Shown: positions 8,328 through 15,766 of the stretch, one piece after another
How the letters are laid out: the number at the start of each line of letters is the position of its first letter
Position numbering within the stretch: the stretch's first letter is position 1
NCBI GenBank assembly: GCA_937875295.1
Contig: CALLXS010000064.1
Coordinates: 1-34,603, forward strand
Length of the DNA stretch: 34,603 bases
Direction of reading: 5' to 3'
From: an uncultured bacterium
GTDB taxonomy: Bacteria; Bacteroidota; Ignavibacteria; Kapaibacteriales; UBA2268
The notes under the pieces: model-generated
Told to the model about the DNA's origin: nothing
Seen by the model: only the letters and a program-made list of their open reading frames with translations
Database searches by the model: none
Position numbers and translations under genes: made by a program

Positions 8328-8969
8328 TTGGGACAAAAGACTAATCCAATCGGGCTAAGACTAGGTTACATAAGACCTTGGGATGCCAATTGGTTTGAAA
8401 ATAATGATTTAACAGATAAATTAGCTGAAGACTTAAAAGTAAGAAGCTATATAAGAAGCCGTCTTAAAAAGGCTTACGTAGCTAGAATAGTAGTAGAAAG
8501 AACTACTAAAGAGCTAAGAATAACTATTCATACTTCTCGTCCGGGTATGGTTATCGGTAGTTCCGGTAAAGAAATTACCCAGCTTGAAGAAGAATTAAAA
8601 AAATTAACGAGCAAAAGCGTTAAAATATTAATTACTGAAATTAAAAGACCAGAATTAGATGCTTTATTAGTAGCAGATGGTATTGCTCAGCAATTAGAAG
8701 GTAGAATTTCTTTCCGTCGCGCTCTTAAGAAAGCTGTTTCTGATGCTAGAAGAATGGGCGCTGTAGGCGTGAGAGTAATGTGTTCTGGACGTTTAGGTGG
8801 TGCTGAAATGGCAAGAACTGAACAGTACAAAGAAGGCAGAATTCCACTTCATTCATTGAGAGCAGATATTGATTATGGTACTTCGACAGCACATACAATT
8901 TATGGAGCAATCGGTGTCAAAGTCTGGATCTGCAAAGGTGAAATAATTGGCAAACAGCAACAACAATAA
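8328..8969 (+). CDS. rpsC: 30S ribosomal protein S3
   Basis: S3 forms the mRNA entry tunnel with S4 and S5. I place the start at TTG 8328, giving 213 residues beginning GQKTNPIGLRLGYIRPW, which is the universal S3 N-terminus. A longer frame from TTG 8298 would add ten residues (PLTISEQDKL) with no family support. Its extra segment contains GGAG at 8315-8318, nine bases before 8328, the natural Shine-Dalgarno sequence. The KH domain motif RPGMVIGSSGKEI and the S3 C-terminal domain (GRLGGAEMARTEQYKEGRIPLHSLRADIDYG) are intact. TTG is a rare start for such a highly expressed gene. Confidence 0.96.
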   Translation: MGQKTNPIGLRLGYIRPWDANWFENNDLTDKLAEDLKVRSYIRSRLKKAYVARIVVERTTKELRITIHTSRPGMVIGSSGKEITQLEEELKKLTSKSVKILITEIKRPELDALLVADGIAQQLEGRISFRRALKKAVSDARRMGAVGVRVMCSGRLGGAEMARTEQYKEGRIPLHSLRADIDYGTSTAHTIYGAIGVKVWICKGEIIGKQQQQ

Positions 8970-8990
8970 TTAAATTAAAGAGACAATAAA

Positions 8991-9407
8991 ATGTTATCAC
9001 CTAAGAGAGTAAAATATCGTAAAACCCAACGCGGTCGCAATAGAGGAAAAGCACAAAAAGGCTCTACAATTGCTTTCGGTTCATTCGGTCTTAAGACTTT
9101 AGAACACGCTTGGATTACAAATAAACAAATAGAGGCTGCCCGTGTCGCAATTAACCGTTACTTAAAGCGCGATGGTAAAATTTGGATACGTATCTTCCCT
9201 GATAAACCTTATACTAAAAAACCTCTTGAGGTTCGTATGGGTTCAGGAAAAGGTGCTCCTGAAGGTTGGGTCGCTGTTATAAAACCTGGTAGAATTATGT
9301 TTGAAGTAGATGGCGTAGAAGAGCATCTTGCAAAAGAAGCTATGCGCTTAGCATCAAATAAACTACCAATTAAAACTAAATTTGTTAAACGTATAGATTT
9401 GGTTTAG
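8991..9407 (+). CDS. rplP: 50S ribosomal protein L16
   Basis: L16 organises the A-site tRNA binding region of the 50S subunit. The 138-residue product begins MLSPKRVKYRKTQRGRNRG, which fixes the start, and contains AFGSFGLKTLE, RIFPDKPYTKKPLEVRMGSGKG and PEGWVAVIKPGRIMFE. Length is typical. The next gene, rpmC, starts 7 nt after its stop. Confidence 0.98.
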   Translation: MLSPKRVKYRKTQRGRNRGKAQKGSTIAFGSFGLKTLEHAWITNKQIEAARVAINRYLKRDGKIWIRIFPDKPYTKKPLEVRMGSGKGAPEGWVAVIKPGRIMFEVDGVEEHLAKEAMRLASNKLPIKTKFVKRIDLV

Positions 9408-9414
9408 AACTAAA

Positions 9415-9630
9415 ATGAAACAAAGAAAAGCAGTAAATTTACGTGACCTCCAAGACGAAGAGCTTGAAGGACTATTAAAAGAATCTATTGAAACTTTGAC
9501 TAAGAATAGATTTCAAGCAGCAATGAGCCAATTGACAGATACTTCTTATATAAAAGTGATTAGAAAAGATATTGCAAGAATTAAAACAATTTTGCACGAA
9601 CGTAAAACGGCACAAAATAAAGGAAATTAA
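9415..9630 (+). CDS. rpmC: 50S ribosomal protein L29
   Basis: L29 is a small helical protein beside L23 at the tunnel exit. The 71-residue product has the expected two-helix layout: NLRDLQDEELEGLLKESIETLTKNRFQ followed by IKVIRKDIARIKTILHER. It is packed between rplP and rpsQ with spacers of 7 and 2 nt, which suggests translational coupling. Confidence 0.96.
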   Translation: MKQRKAVNLRDLQDEELEGLLKESIETLTKNRFQAAMSQLTDTSYIKVIRKDIARIKTILHERKTAQNKGN

Positions 9631-9632
9631 AA

Positions 9633-9935
9633 ATGAACGAAAATATGCCGAAGCAAGAGAATGCTAATAAGATGTTACCTGCAGATACAGGATCAAAAAG
9701 AGTTTTCCAAGGCAAAGTAACGTCTAATAAAGCAGATAAAACGATAACAGTGGAAATCGTACGCCACGTACCACACCCATTGTTTAAAAAGTATTACAAG
9801 AAAAATAAGAAGTTTATGGCTCACGATGAAAATAATGAATGCAATATCGGTGATACTGTAAAAATTATTGAGCACAGACCTCTTAGCAAAAGAAAAAGAT
9901 GGAATTTAGTAGAAATAGTCGAACGAGCTAAATAA
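9633..9935 (+). CDS. rpsQ: 30S ribosomal protein S17
   Basis: S17 is an OB-fold primary 16S rRNA binder. The 100-residue product is about 15-20 residues longer than usual because of an N-terminal extension rich in Asn, Lys and Met (residues 1-22). The conserved core starts at RVFQGKVTSNKADKTITVEI and continues through HPLFKKYYKKNKKFMAHDENN and RPLSKRKRWNLVEIVERAK. The ATG at 9633 has AAAGGA upstream at 9619-9624. An internal start at Met5 is possible but would change little. Confidence 0.96.
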   Translation: MNENMPKQENANKMLPADTGSKRVFQGKVTSNKADKTITVEIVRHVPHPLFKKYYKKNKKFMAHDENNECNIGDTVKIIEHRPLSKRKRWNLVEIVERAK

Positions 9936-9952
9936 TATAAAGGAATAAAACA

Positions 9953-10321
9953 ATGGTAAGAGAAGAAACCAATCTAACCGTAGCTGATAACTCAGGCGCA
10001 AAAAAAATGCGTATCATTAGAGTACTCGGTGGTCACGGTAAAAAATATGCTCGCATTGGCGATATTGTAGTCGTAGCTGTAAAATCTGCACTTCCTAATG
10101 GAAACGTTAAAAAAGGCGAAGTATGCAAAGCAGTAATCGTTCGCACAAGTAAAGAAATTCAGCGTAAAGATGGCTCTCATATCCGTTTCGACGATAATGC
10201 TGGTGTGATTCTTAAAAATGACGGAGAACCAAGAGGTACTCGTATATTTGGTCCCGTTGCTAGAGAATTGCGAGAGAAAAATTTTATGAAAATCATATCA
10301 TTAGCTCCCGAAGTAATTTAA
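9953..10321 (+). CDS. rplN: 50S ribosomal protein L14
   Basis: L14 contributes to intersubunit bridges and binds the silencing factor RsfS in other bacteria. The 122-residue product opens MVREETNLTVADNSGAKKM and carries KKGEVCKAVIVRTSKEIQRKDGSHIRFDDNAGV, then GTRIFGPVARELREKNFMKIISLAPEV, all canonical. AAAGGA at 9939-9944 precedes the ATG. It opens the spc cluster without any visible break from the S10 cluster (17-nt spacer). Confidence 0.98.
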   Translation: MVREETNLTVADNSGAKKMRIIRVLGGHGKKYARIGDIVVVAVKSALPNGNVKKGEVCKAVIVRTSKEIQRKDGSHIRFDDNAGVILKNDGEPRGTRIFGPVARELREKNFMKIISLAPEVI

Positions 10322-10334
10322 GGATAGAATCAGA

Positions 10335-10658
10335 ATGAAACTAAATATAAAAAAAGGCGATATGGTGCAAGTAATTGCCGGCAATGATAAAAGTACTACT
10401 CCTAGAAGAGTATTACTCGTAGATGTCGAAAAAATGAGAGTATTAGTAGAGGGTGTAAATATTAGAAAAAAACACTCTAGACCATCAGCGAATAACCAAA
10501 ATGGTGGCATTATTGAAAAAGAAATGCCTATCCATTATTCAAATGTAATGCTAATAGATTCAGATAAAAAAGCTACTAGAGTAGGACGTAAAGTTACAAC
10601 AGAAAATGGTAAAAGAGTCGTTACTCGTATCGCTAAAACCAATAATAAAGAAATATAA
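10335..10658 (+). CDS. rplX: 50S ribosomal protein L24
   Basis: L24 is an assembly initiator that binds 23S rRNA near the tunnel exit. The 107-residue product has KKGDMVQVIAGNDKSTTPRRVLLVD in the KOW position; the usual GKDKGKxGKV is replaced by GNDKSTTPRRV, so the KOW glycine is not obvious. The rest is normal: VEGVNIRKKHSRPSANNQNGGIIEKEMPIHYSNV and ATRVGRK. Identity is clear from the order rplN-rplX-rplE and from the second half. Confidence 0.95.
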   Translation: MKLNIKKGDMVQVIAGNDKSTTPRRVLLVDVEKMRVLVEGVNIRKKHSRPSANNQNGGIIEKEMPIHYSNVMLIDSDKKATRVGRKVTTENGKRVVTRIAKTNNKEI

Positions 10659-10688
10659 TTATTAATAATATTGAATTAATAAGATAAA

Positions 10689-11345
10689 ATGGCAAAGACA
10701 CCAAGTAAAGCCGGCGCACAAGGTGCTGGTAGTACTAAAAAATTAGATATGAAGCCCGAAGGCAAAAGGCTCGAAGAAGTAAAGGATGCGGAAATTCCAT
10801 ATCCAAGACTTCACGAGTACTATACAAAAACTGTAGTGCCGAATATGATGAAAAAATTTAATTATAAATCGGTAATGGAAGTGCCTAAGCTCGAAAAAAT
10901 TGTTTTAAATATGGGTATAGGTCAAGCTACTCAAGATATGAAAGCATTAAATGCTGCAATTAATGAAATGGAACTTATTGCTGGGCAAAGACCTGCAGTG
11001 AGAAGAGCTAAACAAGCTATTTCTAACTTTAAATTGCGTCAAGGAATGCCTATCGGATGTACAGTGAACTTACGCAGAGCAAGAATGTATGAATTCTTAG
11101 ATAGATTCATTAATATTACTGCACCTCGTATAAGAGACTTTAGAGGCTTTAATGACAAATCATTCGACGGAAGAGGAAATTATTCTATCGGAATTAAAGA
11201 ACAAATTATTTTCCCAGAAATAGACGTAGATAAAGTAAATAGAATTACGGGTCTCGATGTAACTTTCGTAGTAAAGAATTCAAGCGATGAAGAAACATAT
11301 GCTTTATTAACAGAATTTGGATTTCCATTCCGTAAAAAAGATTAA
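10689..11345 (+). CDS. rplE: 50S ribosomal protein L5 with N-terminal extension
   Basis: L5 binds 5S rRNA and forms the B1b bridge with S13. The 218-residue product has a canonical L5 body from about residue 39 (PRLHEYYTKTVVPNMMKKFN) through VPKLEKIVLNMGIG, RRAKQAISNFKLRQGMPIG and FRGFNDKSFDGRGNYSIGIKEQIIFPEI. It begins with about 38 extra residues, Ala/Gly/Lys-rich then charged (MAKTPSKAGAQGAG onward). Usual L5 is about 180 residues. No Shine-Dalgarno sequence marks the ATG at 10689. Met21 (10749) is an alternative start that would still leave an extension of about 18 residues. Confidence 0.95.
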   Translation: MAKTPSKAGAQGAGSTKKLDMKPEGKRLEEVKDAEIPYPRLHEYYTKTVVPNMMKKFNYKSVMEVPKLEKIVLNMGIGQATQDMKALNAAINEMELIAGQRPAVRRAKQAISNFKLRQGMPIGCTVNLRRARMYEFLDRFINITAPRIRDFRGFNDKSFDGRGNYSIGIKEQIIFPEIDVDKVNRITGLDVTFVVKNSSDEETYALLTEFGFPFRKKD

Positions 11346-11361
11346 TTAGAGAAAAAATAAT

Positions 11362-11631
11362 ATGTCAACTACAGCAATAATAGCAAGAAACGATAAAAGA
11401 AAAGCATTAGCAGAAAAATACGCTGCTAAACGTGCAGAATTAAAAAAACTCGGTGATTACGAAGGTCTGCAAAAATTACCTAGAAATAGCTCACCTAACC
11501 GCATCCGCGTTAGATGTACTCAAACCGGAAGAGGTAGAGGTTGCTATAAAAAATTCGGTCTATGCAGAAATCAATTCCGCCAATTATCATTGGAAGGGAA
11601 AATCCCGGGAATTCGCAAATCAAGTTGGTAA
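11362..11631 (+). CDS. rpsN: 30S ribosomal protein S14 (long, zinc-independent form)
   Basis: S14 is a 30S head protein. The 89-residue product is the long form. The C-terminal block RVRCTQTGRGRGCYKKFGLCRNQFRQL has lost the paired CxxC knuckles of the short zinc form, leaving isolated cysteines. It ends GIRKSSW, the conserved C-terminus. It sits between rplE and rpsH in the standard order. Confidence 0.97.
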   Translation: MSTTAIIARNDKRKALAEKYAAKRAELKKLGDYEGLQKLPRNSSPNRIRVRCTQTGRGRGCYKKFGLCRNQFRQLSLEGKIPGIRKSSW

Positions 11632-11663
11632 TTTTAAAAAATTTAAATTAAAAATATAAAAAT

Positions 11664-12059
11664 ATGCCAGTAACAGATAAAATAGCGGACCTTTTGACAC
11701 GCATTAGAAATGCAGGTGCCGCTAATCATAAGACAGTTGATGTCCCAGCTTCAAGATTGAAAATGGATATTACCGCAATTTTGAAAGATAATGGATATAT
11801 CGCTGACTTCGAAAAGATAGATGACAGCGTGCAAGGCACTATCAGGATAACTCTAAGATATTATCAACGTAAGCACGCAATAAAAGAAATGAAAAGAGTA
11901 AGCAAGCCAGGCAGACGTGCATACGCTCCTGCAGATCAATTACCTAGAGTAAGAAATGGCTTAGGAATATCGATAATATCTACTTCAAAAGGCGTAATGA
12001 GCGACAAACAAGCTCGTAAATTAAACGTCGGCGGAGAAGTACTTTGTACAATTTGGTAA
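11664..12059 (+). CDS. rpsH: 30S ribosomal protein S8
   Basis: S8 binds the central domain of 16S rRNA and in E. coli represses the spc operon. The 131-residue product has TDKIADLLTRIRNAGAANHKTVDVPASRLK at the N-terminus and the C-terminal signature GLGISIISTSKGVMSDKQARKLNVGGEVLCTIW. Length is normal. The spacer from rpsN is 32 nt with no clear Shine-Dalgarno sequence. Confidence 0.98.
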   Translation: MPVTDKIADLLTRIRNAGAANHKTVDVPASRLKMDITAILKDNGYIADFEKIDDSVQGTIRITLRYYQRKHAIKEMKRVSKPGRRAYAPADQLPRVRNGLGISIISTSKGVMSDKQARKLNVGGEVLCTIW

Positions 12060-12084
12060 AATTTAATAACAGGAGTAACAAGCT

Positions 12085-12624
12085 GTGTCTCGAATTGGCT
12101 TAAAACCATTACAAATTCCTGATAAAGTTCAGGTAAAAACAGAAGGCAAAACCATAACTGCTAAAGGTCCTAAAGGTGAGCTTTCAATCAATATTCCTGA
12201 GGATATCGAATATAAGATAGAAAACAATGTGTTATCTTTTTCTCGCAATAGCGATGAGAAAAAAACACGTTCGCTCCACGGTCTTACACGCACACTTGTA
12301 AGTAACTTAGTACAAGGCGTTTCTACAGGATTTTCAAAGACACTCAAAATAGAGGGTGTCGGCTATAAAGCAGAGATGAAAGGCAAATATTTATATTTGT
12401 CGATGGGTTATTCTCATCCAATATTATTTGTTCCACCAAGCGGAATAGAATTTAGCACTCCGCAAGCTACTACAATTATAGTATCCGGAGCAGATAAACA
12501 ATTAGTAGGTGAAATTAGCTCATTAATCAGAAAACAACGTAAACCAGAACCTTATAAAGGCAAAGGTATTAGATACGAAGGCGAGTACGTAAGACGTAAA
12601 GCAGGAAAAACAAATACGAAATAA
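12085..12624 (+). CDS. rplF: 50S ribosomal protein L6
   Basis: L6 sits near the factor-binding site by the sarcin-ricin loop. The 179-residue product starts at GTG 12085 (SRIGLKPLQIPDKVQV) behind AGGAG at 12070-12074. It contains two L6 folds and the signature KPEPYKGKGIRYEGEYVRRKAGK near the C-terminus. It is followed by an unusually long 94-nt structured spacer before rplR. Confidence 0.98.
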   Translation: MSRIGLKPLQIPDKVQVKTEGKTITAKGPKGELSINIPEDIEYKIENNVLSFSRNSDEKKTRSLHGLTRTLVSNLVQGVSTGFSKTLKIEGVGYKAEMKGKYLYLSMGYSHPILFVPPSGIEFSTPQATTIIVSGADKQLVGEISSLIRKQRKPEPYKGKGIRYEGEYVRRKAGKTNTK

Positions 12625-12648
12625 TTAATAAAAAATAAAAATATAATC

Positions 12649-12715
12649 CTGGATAATCAATAGAATAATTCTATTTCGACATCCGGAGAGTAGTTTACAA
12701 ATAAATTATAAACTA
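12649..12715 (+). promoter_or_regulatory. Two consecutive hairpins in the rplF-rplR spacer
   Basis: Hairpin 1 has an inner stem AATAGAA (12659-12665) with TTCTATT (12669-12675) and an outer stem GGAT (12651-12654) with ATCC (12681-12684), extended by a T-G and a C-G pair at 12649-12650/12685-12686. Hairpin 2 pairs TAGTTTA (12691-12697) with TAAACTA (12709-12715), ending three bases before the rplR ATG at 12719. The only GGAG lies at 12684-12687, about 31 nt from the start. Hairpin 2 could occlude initiation or bring the distant GGAG closer. Function is inferred only. Confidence 0.5.
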
Positions 12716-12718
12716 TAA

Positions 12719-13090
12719 ATGAAAATATTAGAATTAAAAAAACAGAGAAGACAACGTAGAAAATACGGTATTCGCAAAAAAATTGCCGGCACTGATGTAG
12801 TACCACGTTTAACAATTTTTAAAAGCGATATACATATCTATGCTCAAATTATCGATGATGTAAAAGGTATTACATTAGTATCAGCTTCTACAATTGATAA
12901 AGAAGTAAAAGGGCTTTTAAAATCTGGAATGACAAAGATTGCTAAAAGCGAGATCGTTGGAGAAGTAATTGCAAAGCGTGCTATTGATCATAATATTAAA
13001 AATATTGCTTTCGATAGAAACGGTTATATTTTTCACGGCAGAGTAAAAGCTCTTGCGGATGGTTGCCGCAAAGCAGGCTTAGAATTCTAA
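12719..13090 (+). CDS. rplR: 50S ribosomal protein L18
   Basis: L18 delivers 5S rRNA to the 50S subunit together with L5. The 123-residue product has the basic N-terminus KKQRRQRRKYGIRKKIAGT, the core PRLTIFKSDIHIYAQIIDD, and the C-terminal AFDRNGYIFHGRVKALADGCRKAGLEF, all typical. The conserved VARKRR-type region is shortened. The start lies directly behind a hairpin and has no close Shine-Dalgarno sequence. Confidence 0.97.
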   Translation: MKILELKKQRRQRRKYGIRKKIAGTDVVPRLTIFKSDIHIYAQIIDDVKGITLVSASTIDKEVKGLLKSGMTKIAKSEIVGEVIAKRAIDHNIKNIAFDRNGYIFHGRVKALADGCRKAGLEF

Positions 13091-13111
13091 TAATTGACGG
13101 AGAAAATAAAA

Positions 13112-13615
13112 GTGGCAAAAATTAAAGCTTCAGAATTAGATTTAAAAGATAAATTAGTATTCGTCGGCAGAACTGCAAAAGTAGTAAAAGGCGGACGAAG
13201 ATTTTCCTTCTCAGCTATGGTTGTAGTGGGAGATGAACATGGTCACGTAGGCTACGGTACTGGTAAAGCAGGCGAAGTAGTTGATGCCGTGAGCAAAGCT
13301 ACAGATGCTGCAAAGAAAAATATCGTATCGGTAAGACTTCAAGGAAGTACTATTCCTCACGAAGTATTAGGTAGATATGGTGCAGCAAAAGTATTAATTA
13401 GACCTGCAACTGCCGGTACTGGTGTAATCGCCTCTGGTGGCGTGCGTGCTGTATTGGAATTAGTAGGTGTGCAAGATGTATTAACCAAAAGCTTAGGCTC
13501 AAGCAATCCGCATAATTCAGTAAAAGCAGCTATTGACGGCTTATTACAATTAGAAGATGCTGTAGCTGTAGCTGCCAGAAGAAATATTTCTGTAGAAAAG
13601 GTTATTTTAGGTTAA
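13112..13615 (+). CDS. rpsE: 30S ribosomal protein S5
   Basis: S5 contributes to translational accuracy and the mRNA-entry helicase site. I choose GTG 13112 (167 residues, MAKIKASELDLKDKLVFVGR), because GGAG at 13099-13102 lies nine bases upstream. A longer frame from TTG 13094 would encode that Shine-Dalgarno sequence as protein (TEKIK). The S5 dsRNA-binding-like domain VFVGRTAKVVKGGRRFSFSA, the GYGTGKAGEV loop and the C-terminal GTGVIASGGVRAVLELVGVQDVLTKSLGSSNPHN are intact. Confidence 0.97.
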   Translation: MAKIKASELDLKDKLVFVGRTAKVVKGGRRFSFSAMVVVGDEHGHVGYGTGKAGEVVDAVSKATDAAKKNIVSVRLQGSTIPHEVLGRYGAAKVLIRPATAGTGVIASGGVRAVLELVGVQDVLTKSLGSSNPHNSVKAAIDGLLQLEDAVAVAARRNISVEKVILG

Positions 13616-13625
13616 AAATTTTTCG

Positions 13626-13633
13626 TATTTTTG
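13626..13633 (+). promoter_or_regulatory. Possible internal promoter -7 box before rpmD
   Basis: TATTTTTG at 13626-13633 fits TAnnTTTG and sits in a 121-nt non-coding spacer, the longest in the spc cluster apart from rplR's. No TTG is found 17-23 nt upstream, so support is partial. It could boost rpmD-rplO-secY-map and downstream genes. Confidence 0.35.
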
Positions 13634-13736
13634 TAGTTCTCAAAATTTTACATTAAAAATGTGTTTAATTTCTTAAATTTTGATACTTTTAAAAAATATT
13701 AAAAGAACTTATAAAATAAATAAAAGATAATATAAA

Positions 13737-13922
13737 ATGAGCAAGCTTAAAATAAAACAAGTAAGAAGCATAATAAAAACTAATTCCAAACAAAAAGCTA
13801 CAATTAAAGCTATGGGATTAGGCAGGCCTAATTATGAGGCTATTATGCCAGATAACCCTCAGACTCGCGGTATGATTGAAGTAGTTCGTCATCTCGTGCA
13901 AGTGCAAGAAATTAATGATTAA
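13737..13922 (+). CDS. rpmD: 50S ribosomal protein L30
   Basis: L30 is a small 50S surface protein absent from some lineages. The 61-residue product has the expected pattern: LKIKQVRSIIKTNSKQKATIKAMGLGRPN, then RGMIEVVRHLVQVQEI. It follows an AT-rich spacer with a possible promoter and lacks a clear Shine-Dalgarno sequence. Confidence 0.95.
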   Translation: MSKLKIKQVRSIIKTNSKQKATIKAMGLGRPNYEAIMPDNPQTRGMIEVVRHLVQVQEIND

Positions 13923-13963
13923 GCAACTGAGTATTTTTCAACATAAGTAAGTAAGAAATACTA

Positions 13964-14425
13964 ATGAAACATATTGGAAATCTTCGACCAGCAGAAGGCT
14001 CGAAGCATAAAAATAAAAGAATAGGTAGAGGTCCAGGCTCAGGTCACGGTGGAACTGCTACACGTGGGCACAAAGGTGCTCAATCTAGAAGAAATTATAA
14101 AAGCAAACCTGGTTTCGAGGGTGGGCAAATGCCATTACATCGTCGTTTACCAAAATTCGGTTTTGAAAATAGATTCCGTGTGGAATATCAAGTGGTTAAT
14201 TTAGCAAAATTGCAAGAATTAGCTGATAATAATTTATTACCTGAAAATATTGTTAATTTCGATACTTTATTCGGATTAAAGGTAATTAATAAAAAAGATA
14301 AACCTATAAAAATATTAGGTAACGGTGAAATCAAAACCGCATTAACAGTAGAAGCTCATAACTTCTCTGAATCGGCTAAACAGAAAATTGAATCAGCCGG
14401 AGGTAAAGTAGTTATAAATGAGTAA
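13964..14425 (+). CDS. rplO: 50S ribosomal protein L15
   Basis: L15 is a late 50S assembly protein with a long extended N-terminus. The 153-residue product begins MKHIGNLRPAEGSKHKNKRIGRGPGSGHGGTATRGHKGAQSR, the classical Gly/Arg/Lys-rich arm, followed by GFEGGQMPLHRRLPKFGF and the globular domain. Its last codons overlap the secY start by 8 nt, so secY translation is probably coupled. Confidence 0.98.
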   Translation: MKHIGNLRPAEGSKHKNKRIGRGPGSGHGGTATRGHKGAQSRRNYKSKPGFEGGQMPLHRRLPKFGFENRFRVEYQVVNLAKLQELADNNLLPENIVNFDTLFGLKVINKKDKPIKILGNGEIKTALTVEAHNFSESAKQKIESAGGKVVINE

Positions 14426-15764
14426 ATTCGTAGATACAATACAGAATATATTTAAGATTGAAGAACTAAGACGTCGTATTATAACAACTGTTCTCATCTT
14501 AATTGTAGTAAGAATTGGTGCTTTTATCACTTTGCCCGGCGTAAACATTGAATTATTACAATTGACTAAAGGCTCAGGTGCTAATAATTTATTTGGATTA
14601 TTCGACCTATTCGTAGGTGGTGCATTTTCTAACGCTGCAATTTGTGCATTAGGTATTATGCCTTATATCACTACATCAATTATTTTCCAATTAGCTGGTG
14701 TAGTTATACCGCAGATACAAAAAATGCAAAAAGAAGGTGAAGAAGGTAGAAGAAAACTCAATCAATGGACTAGAGTAGGTGCTGTATTTATAGCAGCGCT
14801 ACAAGGCTGGGGAATGAGTATTAGACTTTTGAATATGGATGTAAATGGAATTCCAGTAGTGCAAACTCCAGGATTTTTATTTACAATTAGCACAATGGTA
14901 CTTTTAACTGCCGGCACAATATTTTTAATGTGGCTCGGTGAGCAAATTACTGAAAGAGGCATAGGGAATGGTATTTCTTTAATTATCATGGTTGGTATTA
15001 TTGCAAGACTACCCGGTGCTTTTTATCAAGAAATGAATCAAGTATTCGTAATGCAAGAGAGACCATGGCCAATTGAAATAATAATATTAGCATTTTTAAT
15101 AGGTATTATTGCTGCTGTGATTTATATTACGCAAGGAGCAAGAAGAATTCCGGTTCAATATGCTAAAAGACAAGTAGGAAGAAAAGTATATGGCGGAACT
15201 ACCAATTATATTCCACTTAGAGTGAATACAGCAGGAGTAATGCCAATTATCTTTGCTCAGTCATTATTATTTATCCCTGCAACTGTAGCAAGCTTTTTTC
15301 CAAATAGCGAGACATTAAATTATATAGCAAGTCTTTTCTCAGAGCAATCAATGTTTTATGCTCTTGTATATGGTGTAATGGTAGTACTATTTACATTCTT
15401 CTATACTGCGATTATTATTAATCCTAGAGAAATGGCTGATAATATGAAAAAGCAAGGTGGATTTATTCCAGGTGTTAGACCGGGATTATCAACAGCTGAG
15501 TACATTGAAAATATTTTAACTAAGATTACTTTACCAGGGTCTATATTTTTAGCTTTAGTTGCGATTATGCCGACTTTAGCCATTAATTTATTGGGTGTAA
15601 ATGGAGCTTTTGCTTCATTCTTTGGCGGAACATCATTATTAATTATGGTAGGTGTTGCTTTAGATACACTTCAACAAATTGAATCATATTTGTTAATGAG
15701 ACATTATGATGGCTTTATGAAGAGTGGCAAAATTAAAGGTAGAGCCGGAGTAGGTGGATATTAA
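14418..15764 (+). CDS. secY: Preprotein translocase subunit SecY
   Basis: SecY is the channel of the Sec translocon for export and membrane insertion. The 448-residue protein has ten predicted membrane segments. Visible blocks include RIGAFITLPGVN, the plug region NLFGLFDLFVGGAFSNAAICALGIMPYITTSII, QLAGVVIPQIQKMQKEGEEGRRKLNQWTR, RGIGNGISLII, the cytosolic loop RRIPVQYAKRQVG and the C-terminal PGLSTAEYIENILTKITLPGS. The ATG lies inside the end of rplO. No adk gene intervenes between secY and map. Confidence 0.98.
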   Translation: MSKFVDTIQNIFKIEELRRRIITTVLILIVVRIGAFITLPGVNIELLQLTKGSGANNLFGLFDLFVGGAFSNAAICALGIMPYITTSIIFQLAGVVIPQIQKMQKEGEEGRRKLNQWTRVGAVFIAALQGWGMSIRLLNMDVNGIPVVQTPGFLFTISTMVLLTAGTIFLMWLGEQITERGIGNGISLIIMVGIIARLPGAFYQEMNQVFVMQERPWPIEIIILAFLIGIIAAVIYITQGARRIPVQYAKRQVGRKVYGGTTNYIPLRVNTAGVMPIIFAQSLLFIPATVASFFPNSETLNYIASLFSEQSMFYALVYGVMVVLFTFFYTAIIINPREMADNMKKQGGFIPGVRPGLSTAEYIENILTKITLPGSIFLALVAIMPTLAINLLGVNGAFASFFGGTSLLIMVGVALDTLQQIESYLLMRHYDGFMKSGKIKGRAGVGGY

Positions 15765-15766
15765 AA

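Noticed and set aside
11453..11659. 68-residue frame overlapping rpsN
   Set aside because: It lies in another frame of the conserved rpsN gene, with no family resemblance.
13094..13111. Upstream TTG start for rpsE
   Set aside because: The extra codons include the GGAG that serves the GTG at 13112, and MAKIKASELDLKDKLV is a natural S5 start.
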